58,499 nt of DNA from positions 1 to 58,499 of the IMG/VR virus record IMGVR_UViG_3300027777_000004; one strand, written 5' to 3'. How positions within the stretch are numbered: position 1 is the first letter of the stretch; the number at the start of each line of letters is the position of its first letter. The notes beneath the pieces were generated by a model. That model did no database searches. It saw only the letters and a list, made by a program, of their open reading frames with translations, and had not been told where the DNA came from. This DNA comes from a virus. The translations under genes and the position numbers were made by a program. Below are positions 1 through 9,952 of the stretch, one piece after another.

Positions 1-99
1 GTACTTCATCGAAAGGGTAGACGTTCTCTCGGGAGGCGGGAGCTACTGGAAAAGCCCGACGTTAGTTGTGTCGGGCGGCAGTCCATTGAAGTCTGCCCA
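1..99. repeat. Terminal direct repeat, left copy
   Basis: These 99 bases are identical to the last 99 bases of the window (58401..58499). The copy lies inside a reading frame that continues correctly across the join, so it is best read as the overlap of a circular assembly and not as a biological repeat. Confidence 0.95.
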
Positions 100-3000
100 A
101 CTACGTGCGGTGGTGCAGGGCGGCAGCGTCGTCAGTGTCAATGTCGTTGACGGCGGCTCGGGATTCACTGGCCTGCCGACCATTACAGTAGACGAGTCAG
201 GGGTGAAGGGCGGCGGGTTCTTGGGCTTCGCCGTGGTGGGCACAGACCCCGGCCAGCAAGGGTTCGCATCCGCGCTCAACAAGACTTGCAGCGTTTCCAA
301 CAGCGGTGGCTTGAGCTACTTGAACTTTGCCAGCACTGCCGACCGGGATGCAGTGAAAGTAGGGATGTCAGTATTTGGCACTGGCATGGCCGCAACCTAC
401 GTAACTGCGGTTTCTACGTCCACTACGCAGGCTACGCTCGGGGATGTTCGCGCGACATTGGCCAGCACCACTATGACGTTCTCGTCGGGCGTGGTGACGG
501 GCAGCTTCACGAAGAACACCCACGCCTACACTGACGATCTTGCCAACACGACTATCGCCATCAAGAGTGGCAGCGACACGACTTCGGTGCCCGCCACGTA
601 CTCGGGTTCGAGCTACTCGGCCATCATTCCGCTGATTACTCAGGGGGCAAGTGCGGGGAAAGGTGCTTCCGCTCTTGTCTATTTCGACAAGACCGCATCT
701 TCACCGCTCAACTACCAGCTCGGGGGAAACGACTTCTGGACGGGGTCGGGCAATGGCTTTGCCAGCTTCGGCACCAGTAGCACAAGGTTCAAAGTATATG
801 ACGGTGAGTATTTCTACAATCGGGCCAGCCCCATCGCTCGCCCTACGCCCGAGAACACCAACATCGTCGGCTATCGCTATTGGTGGGACAACAAGGATTT
901 ATTCGCCGCCATCACGCCGGGGTTCACGTATAGGTTTGCCGGTCGCCAGCCGTTGAATCGCGTAATCAATGTCAACGGCAGCGGAACCCCCGGCTACACA
1001 ACCGGCCTAGCCTATGTCCCTGACTACTACACTATTTCGTATCGATATTTCACAGGTGCCCGCTCACAGATCGGCACCAGTGCGGACGCCGCTTCCTTGT
1101 GGCAGTGGGGCGAGGCCACTGTGCAGATTAACGGTGGAGTGCCCTACGTAGACATTACCCTCACGCCCGCACAAAAGACCCCCGGCGTGGCGTATGGCAA
1201 GGGTGCTGGCTACGTTGCCCCCCGGGTACGCATCTGGCTGCGGTATTGTCCTGCCTCTTGGCTTTGGAACGATCAGCCTGACGCTGGCTACACCCCTGTC
1301 AACACAGTAGAGAACGCCCAGCCTCAGACGGCTAACCAAGCCATCAACTTCTATCACGGCAGCTACGCTCAGTGGCTACGCGGGACTTCGGGCTACGCCA
1401 TAACAACAGGTGCCCCAGCCGACACTAACAAACGCTGGTGGCATCCGGGCAGCACCAGCAACTCGGCGGGCACTCTCAAACGCCCCATCGTTGACTTCCG
1501 AACGTCATTTGCCGCAGACGCGGCAGGCATAGCGAACGGCACAGTCGAGATTCTGGACTACGGAACGGGCCTAGAGTCGGGGACACTTTTTGCTCTGCAC
1601 TTTGAGCAGGCCAACTCCAATCATGTCGGCCTGTTCAACGTCGTCAACGTCGGCAACAACAACCGCACTACGTATTTCAATAGAGGAGCCTACGGCCCGC
1701 TCTGGTACGCGGGGCCTTCATATCAAGACAACAACCCCGCCATGACGCGGTACGATAGTGCCGTCCAAAATATAGGGGCGTTCCACGACCAAAGCGTAGC
1801 GGCGACCGCCCTCGGCTCTCAGCGGTTCTACTTCGGGGCCAACACCACTGGTGGCGGGCAGACGGGCATCCCCGCGCGAGTGCTGACCAGCCCGCTCCCG
1901 ACCGTCATCTCGGGCGGCGGGTTTTTCAAATCCGGCGACACCGCGAGCTTCACCCTGCGGCAGCGGGATATTGGCACTACGGGGTTTACCGATTCCGAAA
2001 CTTATACGTTCAGAGCATCGCAACTGACATCGCCCGGAACCCAAACGCAGATTACTCGCGTCGATGTTTCCCAGCCGGGGGCAGGGTATCTGTCGGCCCC
2101 GACCTTGGTGGCGACGGGTGGCGGCGGGGTGGGATTGCAGCTTTCTGCTGCGGTGAGTGGTGGGGCGATTGCCTCTGTGAGTGTTGCCGACCCGGGCACT
2201 GGCTATTCCTCGGGGCCGATCATCACTACCGACTCCCGCACAGCGCAGCTCATCCCTGTCATGCGGCCCGCGATGCGGGGTGCGTACCGTTGTGCCTACC
2301 GCTTCGCTGATTGGTCTGCCACCGTTATTTCCACAGTCACCGCAACAACGGTCAACGGCAGTGCAGCGGTCTTCGTGAGTTCCGCGACGGGCATCAAGCC
2401 GGGGATGGTACTTGAGGGTGAGGGCCTCCCGTGGCAGGCCAAGGTTGTCTCCATTGCGGGGGCAACACTGACGCTGTCTAGCCCAGCCACCATCGACGGG
2501 TCCACCTCTGCCGTGGTGCGGGATATGTCCAAGCCCATCACCTACAGTTCGTTCTCCCCGATCACTGACGTTGATACTGCCTCGTCTGCATCCGCCGCCC
2601 CCAGCCAGATGGTGTGGTCGCTGGCTGGTGTTCAGCCGCCCGCACGCGCGCAGGTGGTTGAGTTCTTTCGCACCTCTGCCGATCAGTCGCTTGTGTTCTA
2701 CCGGCTAGAGCAGTACGGCCTGTGTGCAGGTGGGGCTATCACTCAGGTTGGCACAGACACCCTAACTGACGAGCAGCTCTTCGATGCGAGCCGCAGATTC
2801 TATGCCGCCGTCCCGGTAGTTTTGCCCAACGGCAATCTGAACGCCTATCGGTTCGGCGTTCCGCGATCCGACAGGAGTGTGTGCGTGTCTTATGGCGACC
2901 GGCTTTGGTACGCAGTCTCCACTTCGGGGGATAAGTGCAACACTGTGTCGTTCAGTGAGTACGATGAGTTTGAATCTTGTCCAGACATCAACGAAATCAC

Positions 3001-4321
3001 CATCCAAAACAACGTAGTCAGTGCCGACACAATCACCGCCCTAGTGCCGTACTCGACTAGCCTCATGGTGTTCCAAGGGAGCCACTGCTATTCCCTTGAC
3101 TACAACACTAGCCCGCTGGATGACCCCGCCATCTCCCTCATTGCACAGCGGGGGTGCTTGAACCAACGATGCCATGACATCTTTGACTACAGTATGTATT
3201 GCATGGATGAACGGGGCATCTACGCCCTATCGGCCAGCGGCGACGTTGAGAACCTGTCCGACACCATCGGCAACTACTTCTATGACAACTTGATTAAGTT
3301 CTCACTCAAGCACACCTTCTTCTTGAAGGTTGAGAAGTCTACGAAGATTCTGCGGGCGTTTGTTTGCGTCAATTCAACTACGTATCCAGATACCGCCCTC
3401 TGCTATCGGATAGGGGAGAAGACTTGGTGGGTGGAGACTTTCCCGACCACCCTCACCGATTCATGCGAACTGCGTAGGCTCACGCGCGAGCAGCCCGTCT
3501 ACGCCAGCGCGAGCGGGGATATTTACGCCTTCACGGGCAACACTGACATAGCCTATCGGAGCCTATCTGCGGCTGGAGTCAGTGATGCTGGCGGCGGGTA
3601 CATCACGCCACCTACTGTGACGGTGGACCCCTCAAATGCCTCTGGGGTTGGCGTCGGGGCTAGACTTCGAGCGATCATCGCAGACGGTCAAGTCACAGAG
3701 GTTCTCGTCCTCGACGGCGGCTCGGGTTACGGATCATTCGGTACTGCCGGGGATGACGGCATAGTTCCATTTGTCTCGTCGGTGCCGCTTCTTATAGGTG
3801 CGCCGCCTGCGGGCGGGACGCAAGCGATTGCAGCCGCTACCGCCCTTGCCCCCGACATTCGCCGGTATCAGACGGTCAACTGGTCGTTTAAGAGCGGGGC
3901 GATGGAATTCCTCACAGACGGCAACACTCGAAACGGCGAGCGGATGACAGACCGATCTGTGATCCTCACCTACGAACCCACGGCCACCAGCCACCGCGTC
4001 GATCTAAGGGAATACTTCAACAACGCACCCTACCCACGCAGCAATACCATCCACCGCGACCGGGGTACGGGCTTTGTGCAGGAGCCAGACGGGGCCAGGA
4101 CGAGTTTGGACATCTCGGCAACTCGCAGTGCCTTGGGCCTTGCAACCGGCGTGGCTAAAGCCCAGTTCGCGGGCAGGAGTTACGAGGACATGGCCAGCTC
4201 CGACAGGCACATAGCGGTCGAATTTGCCCATATCTCACAGGCGATAGACCCAGCAGTCAGTACGCCATCGCAGGTTGTCCTCCACTCCGTAGACGTTCGA
4301 GGAGTGCAGGAGAATGGCTAG
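1..4321 (+). CDS. Tail nozzle-like protein, 3' part (continues from 57904)
   Basis: This is the 3' part of one gene of about 1605 codons starting at 57904; the frame is kept when the contig is closed. The C-terminal third has the mix of aromatic, loop and beta segments seen in podovirus nozzle proteins (tail tubular B / gp12 type), for example VSYGDRLWYAV, MVFQGSHCYSLDY, MDERGIYALS and TALCYRIGEKTWWVE, which suggest propeller blades. Three copies of a repeat built on GxGY...P...V then a Gly-rich turn are seen, near residues 165-235, 848-910 and 1357-1415 of the full protein. The large insertion between the first and second copies is unlike a minimal nozzle and may carry a receptor or carbohydrate-binding role (inference). 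It follows the tubular A-like gene and overlaps the next gene by 8 bases, with an SD for that gene inside its end. Confidence 0.7.
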   Translation, partial: YFIERVDVLSGGGSYWKSPTLVVSGGSPLKSAQLRAVVQGGSVVSVNVVDGGSGFTGLPTITVDESGVKGGGFLGFAVVGTDPGQQGFASALNKTCSVSNSGGLSYLNFASTADRDAVKVGMSVFGTGMAATYVTAVSTSTTQATLGDVRATLASTTMTFSSGVVTGSFTKNTHAYTDDLANTTIAIKSGSDTTSVPATYSGSSYSAIIPLITQGASAGKGASALVYFDKTASSPLNYQLGGNDFWTGSGNGFASFGTSSTRFKVYDGEYFYNRASPIARPTPENTNIVGYRYWWDNKDLFAAITPGFTYRFAGRQPLNRVINVNGSGTPGYTTGLAYVPDYYTISYRYFTGARSQIGTSADAASLWQWGEATVQINGGVPYVDITLTPAQKTPGVAYGKGAGYVAPRVRIWLRYCPASWLWNDQPDAGYTPVNTVENAQPQTANQAINFYHGSYAQWLRGTSGYAITTGAPADTNKRWWHPGSTSNSAGTLKRPIVDFRTSFAADAAGIANGTVEILDYGTGLESGTLFALHFEQANSNHVGLFNVVNVGNNNRTTYFNRGAYGPLWYAGPSYQDNNPAMTRYDSAVQNIGAFHDQSVAATALGSQRFYFGANTTGGGQTGIPARVLTSPLPTVISGGGFFKSGDTASFTLRQRDIGTTGFTDSETYTFRASQLTSPGTQTQITRVDVSQPGAGYLSAPTLVATGGGGVGLQLSAAVSGGAIASVSVADPGTGYSSGPIITTDSRTAQLIPVMRPAMRGAYRCAYRFADWSATVISTVTATTVNGSAAVFVSSATGIKPGMVLEGEGLPWQAKVVSIAGATLTLSSPATIDGSTSAVVRDMSKPITYSSFSPITDVDTASSASAAPSQMVWSLAGVQPPARAQVVEFFRTSADQSLVFYRLEQYGLCAGGAITQVGTDTLTDEQLFDASRRFYAAVPVVLPNGNLNAYRFGVPRSDRSVCVSYGDRLWYAVSTSGDKCNTVSFSEYDEFESCPDINEITIQNNVVSADTITALVPYSTSLMVFQGSHCYSLDYNTSPLDDPAISLIAQRGCLNQRCHDIFDYSMYCMDERGIYALSASGDVENLSDTIGNYFYDNLIKFSLKHTFFLKVEKSTKILRAFVCVNSTTYPDTALCYRIGEKTWWVETFPTTLTDSCELRRLTREQPVYASASGDIYAFTGNTDIAYRSLSAAGVSDAGGGYITPPTVTVDPSNASGVGVGARLRAIIADGQVTEVLVLDGGSGYGSFGTAGDDGIVPFVSSVPLLIGAPPAGGTQAIAAATALAPDIRRYQTVNWSFKSGAMEFLTDGNTRNGERMTDRSVILTYEPTATSHRVDLREYFNNAPYPRSNTIHRDRGTGFVQEPDGARTSLDISATRSALGLATGVAKAQFAGRSYEDMASSDRHIAVEFAHISQAIDPAVSTPSQVVLHSVDVRGVQENG

Positions 4322-5258
4322 TCAGTCTGGCAATCTGATCCAGAACCTTATTTCTGGGGGCATGGCAGCACCGCTGGCCAAGCTTGTCGCCAACGCTATT
4401 GCCAACGGCAACACGGGCCAGTTGTCGAAGGGGGGCGACTCCGTAGACGGCACGCCCGCGCGGGCAATGCGAATGATCGACGCCGACGCTCGCCGGTATC
4501 AGTTCCCGAATCTGGACTACTCCCCCGACCAGCCCTATCAAGACACTCTCGGGGATAGTCCGGTGCAATATACGGACGCAACCGGCATCCACCCGTACCA
4601 AGACTCGCAGCCTGTCAAAGCTAGTCCACCATTATCGCAACCTGCGATAAAGGGCGGGGCCTACATCGACGCTGTGCCGGGGGTCGAGAACAACGCCTCT
4701 CAGACGATGGTGAGTCTGAGAATCAAGCAGGGGGACGGCACGCACTTGCGGCTCAATCCGGCCACCAACGGCATCGACAGTGTGCCGCTGACGTTCAGCT
4801 CCCCACAAGGGATTGTGGCTGGAAGTGTCTCGGAAACAGAGGCAGGGACAGAGATCACCCTGTCAGTGCCAAATCAAACCCTGCTCGGCATCTTGTCGGT
4901 CTACAACCGGCCCGTCTATCAGTGTCGGGCGTGGGCACTGTTTTCAGCCAAGAAAAACACGGCTGGCACTGACGACATCTCCACCCTGCCCCTGACCAAT
5001 CGGCTCATACGCAACAGCGGCAATGTGTCCAGTGTGCTGCGGGCCAGCTCGGGTGTTTACCAAGTGTTTTTCACGACGCCCATGCTGACTACCACCTACG
5101 CCGTGATGGTAACGACTAGTGCCGAAACAGTTGTATTGTCAGGGCGGGCAGTTACGGCGAATCACACGACCACATATTGCCAAGTTTTCCTCACGAATGC
5201 GGCCCAGACCGCAGTCGAGAACAACAGCGACTACGTGCATGTCGCCGTATTCGAGTAG
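4314..5258 (+). CDS. Virion-associated protein, unknown
   Basis: A 314-residue protein whose ATG overlaps the stop of the nozzle gene and is preceded by AGGAG/GCAGGAGA. The N-terminus looks helical and alanine-rich (MAAPLAKLVANAIANG). The C-terminal 80 residues alternate small and beta-prone residues (GVYQVFFTTPMLTTTYAVMV), resembling the C-terminal beta domains of tail appendage proteins. No catalytic motif is visible. Position in the tail block suggests a structural protein; the exact role is not recognised. Confidence 0.6.
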   Translation: MASQSGNLIQNLISGGMAAPLAKLVANAIANGNTGQLSKGGDSVDGTPARAMRMIDADARRYQFPNLDYSPDQPYQDTLGDSPVQYTDATGIHPYQDSQPVKASPPLSQPAIKGGAYIDAVPGVENNASQTMVSLRIKQGDGTHLRLNPATNGIDSVPLTFSSPQGIVAGSVSETEAGTEITLSVPNQTLLGILSVYNRPVYQCRAWALFSAKKNTAGTDDISTLPLTNRLIRNSGNVSSVLRASSGVYQVFFTTPMLTTTYAVMVTTSAETVVLSGRAVTANHTTTYCQVFLTNAAQTAVENNSDYVHVAVFE

Positions 5259-5285
5259 CTGTCCAGATAAAGGGTAGGAGTTGCC

Positions 5286-5858
5286 ATGCTGCCAAAGCCA
5301 AAGTTCGCACAACCGCCCATGAAGCAGGCCCCGGTCACGCCGGGGTTGACGGGCAATTTCGGCTCTAGCATCCCAACCGCCGCACCCCTCGCCGGATCAC
5401 AAACGCAGCAATATTCTGCGATGAAGCCTGTTTTTCAGCCCCAAGGTGGCGGATTCGGGGCGGCAGACCAAAGCCGCAGCGCGTTTGCCCGGGCCCTCTC
5501 GGACTCCGCTAATGTCGGCACTCAGGCCGATATGCAGGAATTCAACCTAGGGCTACAGCGAAAGAGCCAAGACGCGGTAGCCAGAGACGTACAGCAACAG
5601 CGGCAGATCGGCACAGACAGATTCGGGATGGGGCGGCAGGCAGATACCGTTCGGGCAGACATTCGCAATCGCCGCGCTCAGGGCATGGCCGACATTGCTA
5701 CCAAGTTGTCTATCAGCCGCAAGAACGCCAACGCTGCCGCACTGGACAACGCCGTAAATTTTACGACGGGGGCTATGAGCCTCTTTAGCCCCACTGGGTC
5801 TTTTAGGACGGGTGCCCACGCAGCCAGCGGGATGCTTGGCGGATTGATGAGTTATTAA
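5286..5858 (+). CDS. Hypothetical virion-block protein
   Basis: A 190-residue protein with a clear SD (TAGGAG) before ATG. The first 60 residues are rich in Pro, Gln and Gly; the middle (about 70-150) is charged and probably alpha-helical with many Gln, Arg and Asp; the C-terminus is small-residue rich (ASGMLGGLMSY). It is translationally coupled to the next gene by a TAATG overlap. Short helical proteins in this position are often internal virion or ejection components, but the family is not recognised. Confidence 0.6.
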   Translation: MLPKPKFAQPPMKQAPVTPGLTGNFGSSIPTAAPLAGSQTQQYSAMKPVFQPQGGGFGAADQSRSAFARALSDSANVGTQADMQEFNLGLQRKSQDAVARDVQQQRQIGTDRFGMGRQADTVRADIRNRRAQGMADIATKLSISRKNANAAALDNAVNFTTGAMSLFSPTGSFRTGAHAASGMLGGLMSY

Positions 5859-6355
5859 TGTTTTCTACAGGCAGTTACACACCGACATACGCCGCGCCCA
5901 TCAAGGCGACGGGCGAAGTTGCGCGTCGCCAGCGTAACGACGCGATGGGCCAGATGGCCTTTTACGGCGATAAACGGCAATACAACCAAGACACTGCCGC
6001 AGGCAAGGGCGTGGCCGCTGGCGGGCTGGGGGCTCAGTTTCGGGCGGGCCTCACCGGGGACATGGCCGCGAGCAAGCGGGCCACTCAGGCCCAGGCGGGC
6101 ATGCTGGACTACCTCAAGGACTCGGCTGGCGAAGACCTACGTTTTAGTAGCGGACGCGCGGAAGAAGCTAATTCTTTGAGCAGTCTGCTATTGGACAGAG
6201 ACAAGACCAATCTCGACTTCAACCTCAGTGGGCAGAGGCGGCAAATGGAGTCGCAACTCGCACAAAGCCAGAGGGATGCCGAAAGCAAAGCCGCCGACAT
6301 GCAGCGTAAAACTCGGACCTCACAATCTATCCTTGGCCTATTTGGATTGGCATAG
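5858..6355 (+). CDS. Hypothetical virion-block protein, helical
   Basis: A 165-residue protein whose ATG shares an A with the TAA of the gene before it. The sequence is strongly helical (QRRQMESQLAQSQRDAESK near residues 125-143) with a short hydrophobic C-terminus ending ILGLFGLA. Composition resembles its upstream neighbour, so the two may be related small structural proteins. No enzymatic motif is visible. Confidence 0.6.
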   Translation: MFSTGSYTPTYAAPIKATGEVARRQRNDAMGQMAFYGDKRQYNQDTAAGKGVAAGGLGAQFRAGLTGDMAASKRATQAQAGMLDYLKDSAGEDLRFSSGRAEEANSLSSLLLDRDKTNLDFNLSGQRRQMESQLAQSQRDAESKAADMQRKTRTSQSILGLFGLA

Positions 6356-6359
6356 AACT

Positions 6360-6707
6360 ATGAAACACGAACCCCAGAGTGAAGTAGAACTCAACTATGA
6401 GTTCGACCTGTCGGACATCAAGCCCGAAGTGGTTACCCGCATGTTGAAGCAGGCCATGAAGCGCGAGGCCATGCGGTCGCTCCCATCGGACAAGCGGAAG
6501 GCCGCTGCGGAGGAAGACGACGGGGAGGGGTCTGACGATAGCGAAATCGGGGAGGAGATGGGCAAGCTGGCCGACCTCAAAGAAGAGTCAGGCAAGGCCC
6601 CGCCCATTTCGGTGTCGCCCGAGGACATGGCTAAATCTACGGCCAAGAAACTAGCCGGTGACCTAGCTGCGGCCCGTGACAAGAATGCCCCCGGGAAGAA
6701 GTCCTAA
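6360..6707 (+). CDS. Hypothetical acidic protein
   Basis: A 115-residue protein. The open frame extends further upstream, but the ATG at 6360 begins a sensible protein just after the previous stop and the upstream extension overlaps that gene. It has an acidic stretch (AAEEDDGEGSDDSEIGEE, about residues 48-65) flanked by Lys-rich helical parts. It ends in a TAATG overlap with the next gene. It could be a small chaperone or scaffold-like virion factor; function unknown. Confidence 0.6.
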   Translation: MKHEPQSEVELNYEFDLSDIKPEVVTRMLKQAMKREAMRSLPSDKRKAAAEEDDGEGSDDSEIGEEMGKLADLKEESGKAPPISVSPEDMAKSTAKKLAGDLAAARDKNAPGKKS

Positions 6708-8506
6708 TGTCCAAAAAGAAGCCGCCGAAGCCCACGAAGGCCGTTCAGACCAAGCCGCCGAAGGCCATTCCGGCAGCACAACAGCCACTCGACGGTGGTC
6801 TGTCCCGGCAAGTGGACCCCGAGGATGCCCTGCTTCCGACGCCGCCGCCGCGCAACATGGCCGGGAAGATCACTATTGGGTCGTCGCTGCGAGGCTTGTT
6901 GCAGCGGGCCAAGAAGTCGGGGGATTATTCCGGCATACGGGCATACGCAGAGCGATTGGACATTGAGCAGCAGCGCAGCCCCAATGAGCCCATCGCCGCC
7001 CCGTTCCATGAGGCCCTCAATCAGCTCCCGTCTGCCGACCGCGAGGCAGTAGAGGCCATGCTGAGTGACCTGCCGACATTCAAGGCACTGGACAGCACGG
7101 CCTTTGACGACTTGCGGGACGCTACCGGAGCAGTCACTCCAGTAGAGGACGTTGTCGATCCTACCGCTCTCGCAGGGATGCAGCGGCTCAACGAACTCTA
7201 CAACGCTCAGTCAGAGCTGCGCGTCTCCGTACCAGACTTCGACGCCACTCCTGACGGCAAGCGTCTACAGAGTGAGATTGAGCAGCTCTCGCGGGGTAAG
7301 GACTTGTCAGAGATGGCTGGGCCTGACCTGACAGTCGTTGACGCCCCAGATGACATTGAGCCGGGGCCAGCCGCCCCGTTCGAGGTGCCGCTTGACCGCA
7401 GGCTATCCACCTACGCAGGCCGAGAGGCCATGCAGAACACCAAGCTCAAGACTAAGTTCGAGAGCGACCCAATTCGTGAGCTGCGGCGATTATCCCCTGA
7501 GATGCAGGATATTCGCCGCGTCGAGCAGATGCAGGAAGCTGCCGACAAGGGTGGCGTGAATGTTGATGTGTTCCCCACCCTGCCAGCGGCAGTCGAGGGT
7601 ACATCTGCCAAGGCTAAAAATACTGCGGCTCGTCTGGCCATCGAACGGGCCGGTACTCAAAGCACTATCGCCCAACCCGGCACCCTCTCGCCCGAATACA
7701 ACAAGCCGACCCAGCTTGGTGTTCCTTTGCGTGTTGGCGCATCGTCCGACAGGATTGGCGACCTTAATGCAGAGCGGAGCATGAGGCACCCCGCCGACCA
7801 ACTCCTGAGAAACCTCATTGAGGCGACAGGGGCCAAGACGGGCTCAACTGGTGCGCTTGACACTTTGAGCAGAAGTGACACGGGTGCCTACAGCATCGCG
7901 GACATGGATGAGGCTGCAAACACGACTGTCAATCTCGACTCTATTTTCCCCCAAAGCCGTGGACTGTTCCCTTCCATAGGCGCGGACGGGACGACTACGC
8001 ACGAACAGGCTACGGCTGATCTCATAGCCAGACTGCTAATTGGCAAGATTGAGGCAGCGCAGGGGGTGGAACTTGGGCCAGATTACGTGACCAAGATTAC
8101 GCCGCTGATTGAGCGAAGCCTGCAAGAGAGTGCCGACACTCGGCCCCGCACCCCAGAAGCCCAGAAATTCTTGAACTACAAATTTCAGCCCGGGCCGCAG
8201 GGGATGAAGTTCCTGTCTAAGCAAGCAGGCAGCAACACTTTGAACATCGGCGGGCCTGCCCAGCCAGCACTCCCCGCGCCGCCTGCGGCACCACCCCCAC
8301 CGTTCATGCTGGATGACATTGAGGGCGTACCGCCAGAGCTAGAGTCGATGCCGCAGCCGCCGCCACCGGGACAGAAGCGGCCAGTACCGCCCCCGCTCGA
8401 CCTTAGTCAGATGGGTATTCCAGAGCAGTACGGTGCAGAAATGCTTATGGGAATGCCCGACCAGCAGATGAGTCCCCTTCTCCGTCGCATCCTCGCAAGG
8501 ACTTGA
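6707..8506 (+). CDS. Large virion-block protein, unknown
   Basis: A 599-residue protein, coupled by TAATG to its upstream gene. The N-terminus is Lys/Pro-rich (KKKPPKPTKAVQTKPPK), the middle is mostly helical and charged, and the C-terminal 80 residues are a proline-rich tail (PPAAPPPPFMLDD and PPPPGQKRPVPPP). Low-complexity ends around a helical body are common in internal or ejection proteins of podoviruses, but no domain is recognised. Confidence 0.6.
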   Translation: MSKKKPPKPTKAVQTKPPKAIPAAQQPLDGGLSRQVDPEDALLPTPPPRNMAGKITIGSSLRGLLQRAKKSGDYSGIRAYAERLDIEQQRSPNEPIAAPFHEALNQLPSADREAVEAMLSDLPTFKALDSTAFDDLRDATGAVTPVEDVVDPTALAGMQRLNELYNAQSELRVSVPDFDATPDGKRLQSEIEQLSRGKDLSEMAGPDLTVVDAPDDIEPGPAAPFEVPLDRRLSTYAGREAMQNTKLKTKFESDPIRELRRLSPEMQDIRRVEQMQEAADKGGVNVDVFPTLPAAVEGTSAKAKNTAARLAIERAGTQSTIAQPGTLSPEYNKPTQLGVPLRVGASSDRIGDLNAERSMRHPADQLLRNLIEATGAKTGSTGALDTLSRSDTGAYSIADMDEAANTTVNLDSIFPQSRGLFPSIGADGTTTHEQATADLIARLLIGKIEAAQGVELGPDYVTKITPLIERSLQESADTRPRTPEAQKFLNYKFQPGPQGMKFLSKQAGSNTLNIGGPAQPALPAPPAAPPPPFMLDDIEGVPPELESMPQPPPPGQKRPVPPPLDLSQMGIPEQYGAEMLMGMPDQQMSPLLRRILART

Positions 8507-8512
8507 CCGGCC

Positions 8513-9370
8513 ATGGCCCCACGTAAACCACCTAAACCAAAAGTTCCGACACCTCCGAAGAACACCACGCCCCCGCCGCTGAACCTAGGGGACGCGATCA
8601 CGGGGGACCGGCAGAGCAATCAAGTCACCAAGAATATGCGGACTGATCTGACCAAGTTGCTGGTCGATCAGGCCAAAGCTGCCGACCCTAACGCTGATGT
8701 GTCCGCAGTCGCCCCCATGGTCAAAGCCATGGATGTGACCGCCCTTGGGGAAGCACTAGATAGGGCCCGCAACCCCGATCCTATTTCTACGGATGCGGAT
8801 TTAGGCCCCCTGCCACCAAAACCAATCGTAGTGCCCAAGAGGGGCCGCAAGAAAGCCGCTGATACAAACACCCCGCCAGATACCACTCCCGCGCCCATCG
8901 AAGTTGAGAAGCAGCGAAAGAAGAAGCAGCAGCCGCGCGACCCCGCGAAGCAGACCTACTCGAAGCCATTAGGCCCACTGCCGGAAGCTCCGACGCCCAA
9001 AAAGAGGGCGACTACAGCTAATGACCCGCCCCCTCCTGTGAATGAGGGTACGGAGCCAAGGTTTGGCCAGTACGATCCAGTGGTAACTCTCGGGCGACTC
9101 GGATTGACGGGTCTTTTCCACTCCCCGACAGGCATGGTCGCTGGCGGGGCTGCTGCCTTGTACGCTCTTAATAAGCTAGCCGAGATGGGGCGAACTCCAC
9201 CCCCGGGCCAGCCGCCGTTGCCCCCAGACATCGGCAACATGCCACCGGCATCCCCGCCGCCGCCCCCGGGCGGCACACCGCCCGTTCCGTTCCCTATCGA
9301 CGAGGAAGACGACGAACAAAAGCTACAGCAATTACCACCAGACGATTACCGCCGATTTCTCAAGAAGTAA
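8513..9370 (+). CDS. Proline- and lysine-rich virion-block protein
   Basis: A 285-residue protein starting 7 bases after the previous stop, without a convincing SD, so translation may be coupled. Lys/Pro-rich stretches occur at residues 1-25 and 100-165. A Gly/Ala-rich, weakly hydrophobic helix (HSPTGMVAGGAAALYALNKL, about 203-222) could insert into a membrane. The C-terminus is very proline-rich. The bias matches the 6707 gene and suggests the two work together. Function unknown. Confidence 0.55.
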   Translation: MAPRKPPKPKVPTPPKNTTPPPLNLGDAITGDRQSNQVTKNMRTDLTKLLVDQAKAADPNADVSAVAPMVKAMDVTALGEALDRARNPDPISTDADLGPLPPKPIVVPKRGRKKAADTNTPPDTTPAPIEVEKQRKKKQQPRDPAKQTYSKPLGPLPEAPTPKKRATTANDPPPPVNEGTEPRFGQYDPVVTLGRLGLTGLFHSPTGMVAGGAAALYALNKLAEMGRTPPPGQPPLPPDIGNMPPASPPPPPGGTPPVPFPIDEEDDEQKLQQLPPDDYRRFLKK

Positions 9371-9387
9371 CCCCCTAGGTAGTCCCA

Positions 9388-9732
9388 ATGGCCATCACGC
9401 ATATTGCCCGAGTCACTGAGACGTTTACTAATCCTGTTGGTGCAGCAACAACGGTTGGGGCTGCGGACGCCTTCAGCCTCAATACGGCGGTAGGTGCTGT
9501 TCTGAGATGCACTGCCACCACCGGAAGCACTGCTGTGGTGGTGAAGTTCTATGTCTTAGGGACTGCGGACGGCACGGGCTTCGAGCTACGCGACGCAACC
9601 AATACCGCAGTCAGCGTTACAGTCGCTCCAAATTGTGCCTACGAACTTCCTTCAGAGCTGTTCGCGGCCCCATTTGTTAAGATGATTACTGCGACGGGCA
9701 CCGCCACATTCACCATTTCCACCAAGTCGTAG
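9388..9732 (+). CDS. Small beta-rich virion protein
   Basis: A 114-residue protein rich in Thr, Ala and Val (AITHIARVTETFTNPVGAA, VVVKFYVLGT), with no charged clusters and the appearance of a compact beta sandwich. AGGTAG lies before the ATG. The gene at 9953 has a similar size and composition, so both may be minor head or tail decoration proteins. Function is inferred from context only. Confidence 0.55.
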   Translation: MAITHIARVTETFTNPVGAATTVGAADAFSLNTAVGAVLRCTATTGSTAVVVKFYVLGTADGTGFELRDATNTAVSVTVAPNCAYELPSELFAAPFVKMITATGTATFTISTKS

Positions 9733-9739
9733 CCATGCC

Positions 9740-9937
9740 ATGCCACAAGACCATCGCAAGCTGCGGCCAAGAAAAAAGAAGGTCATTGTTGCCGTCGTCG
9801 CCTTCTACTTAGGGACAGAAGGTTCGCCGCCGGATCGGATCACTACGGAAACCAATGACTATCTGATCTGTGAGCAGACGGATATTTCGACCAGCACTAT
9901 CACGTATTTCGACTTCATCAACTTCCGCTTCTTCTAG
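9740..9937 (+). CDS. Hypothetical small protein
   Basis: A 65-residue protein filling the space between two structural genes on the same strand. It begins basic (RKLRPRKKK), continues hydrophobic (VIVAVVAFYLGT) and ends in an aromatic stretch (TYFDFINFRFF). The hydrophobic stretch is too short for certainty but could be a membrane contact. No good SD is seen. Confidence 0.45.
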   Translation: MPQDHRKLRPRKKKVIVAVVAFYLGTEGSPPDRITTETNDYLICEQTDISTSTITYFDFINFRFF

Positions 9938-9952
9938 TAACAGGTAGCACTC

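Noticed and set aside
1-99. Packaged direct terminal repeat of a T7-like phage
   Set aside because: It is only 99 bases, lies in the middle of a coding frame and is more simply an assembly overlap; read depth would settle it.
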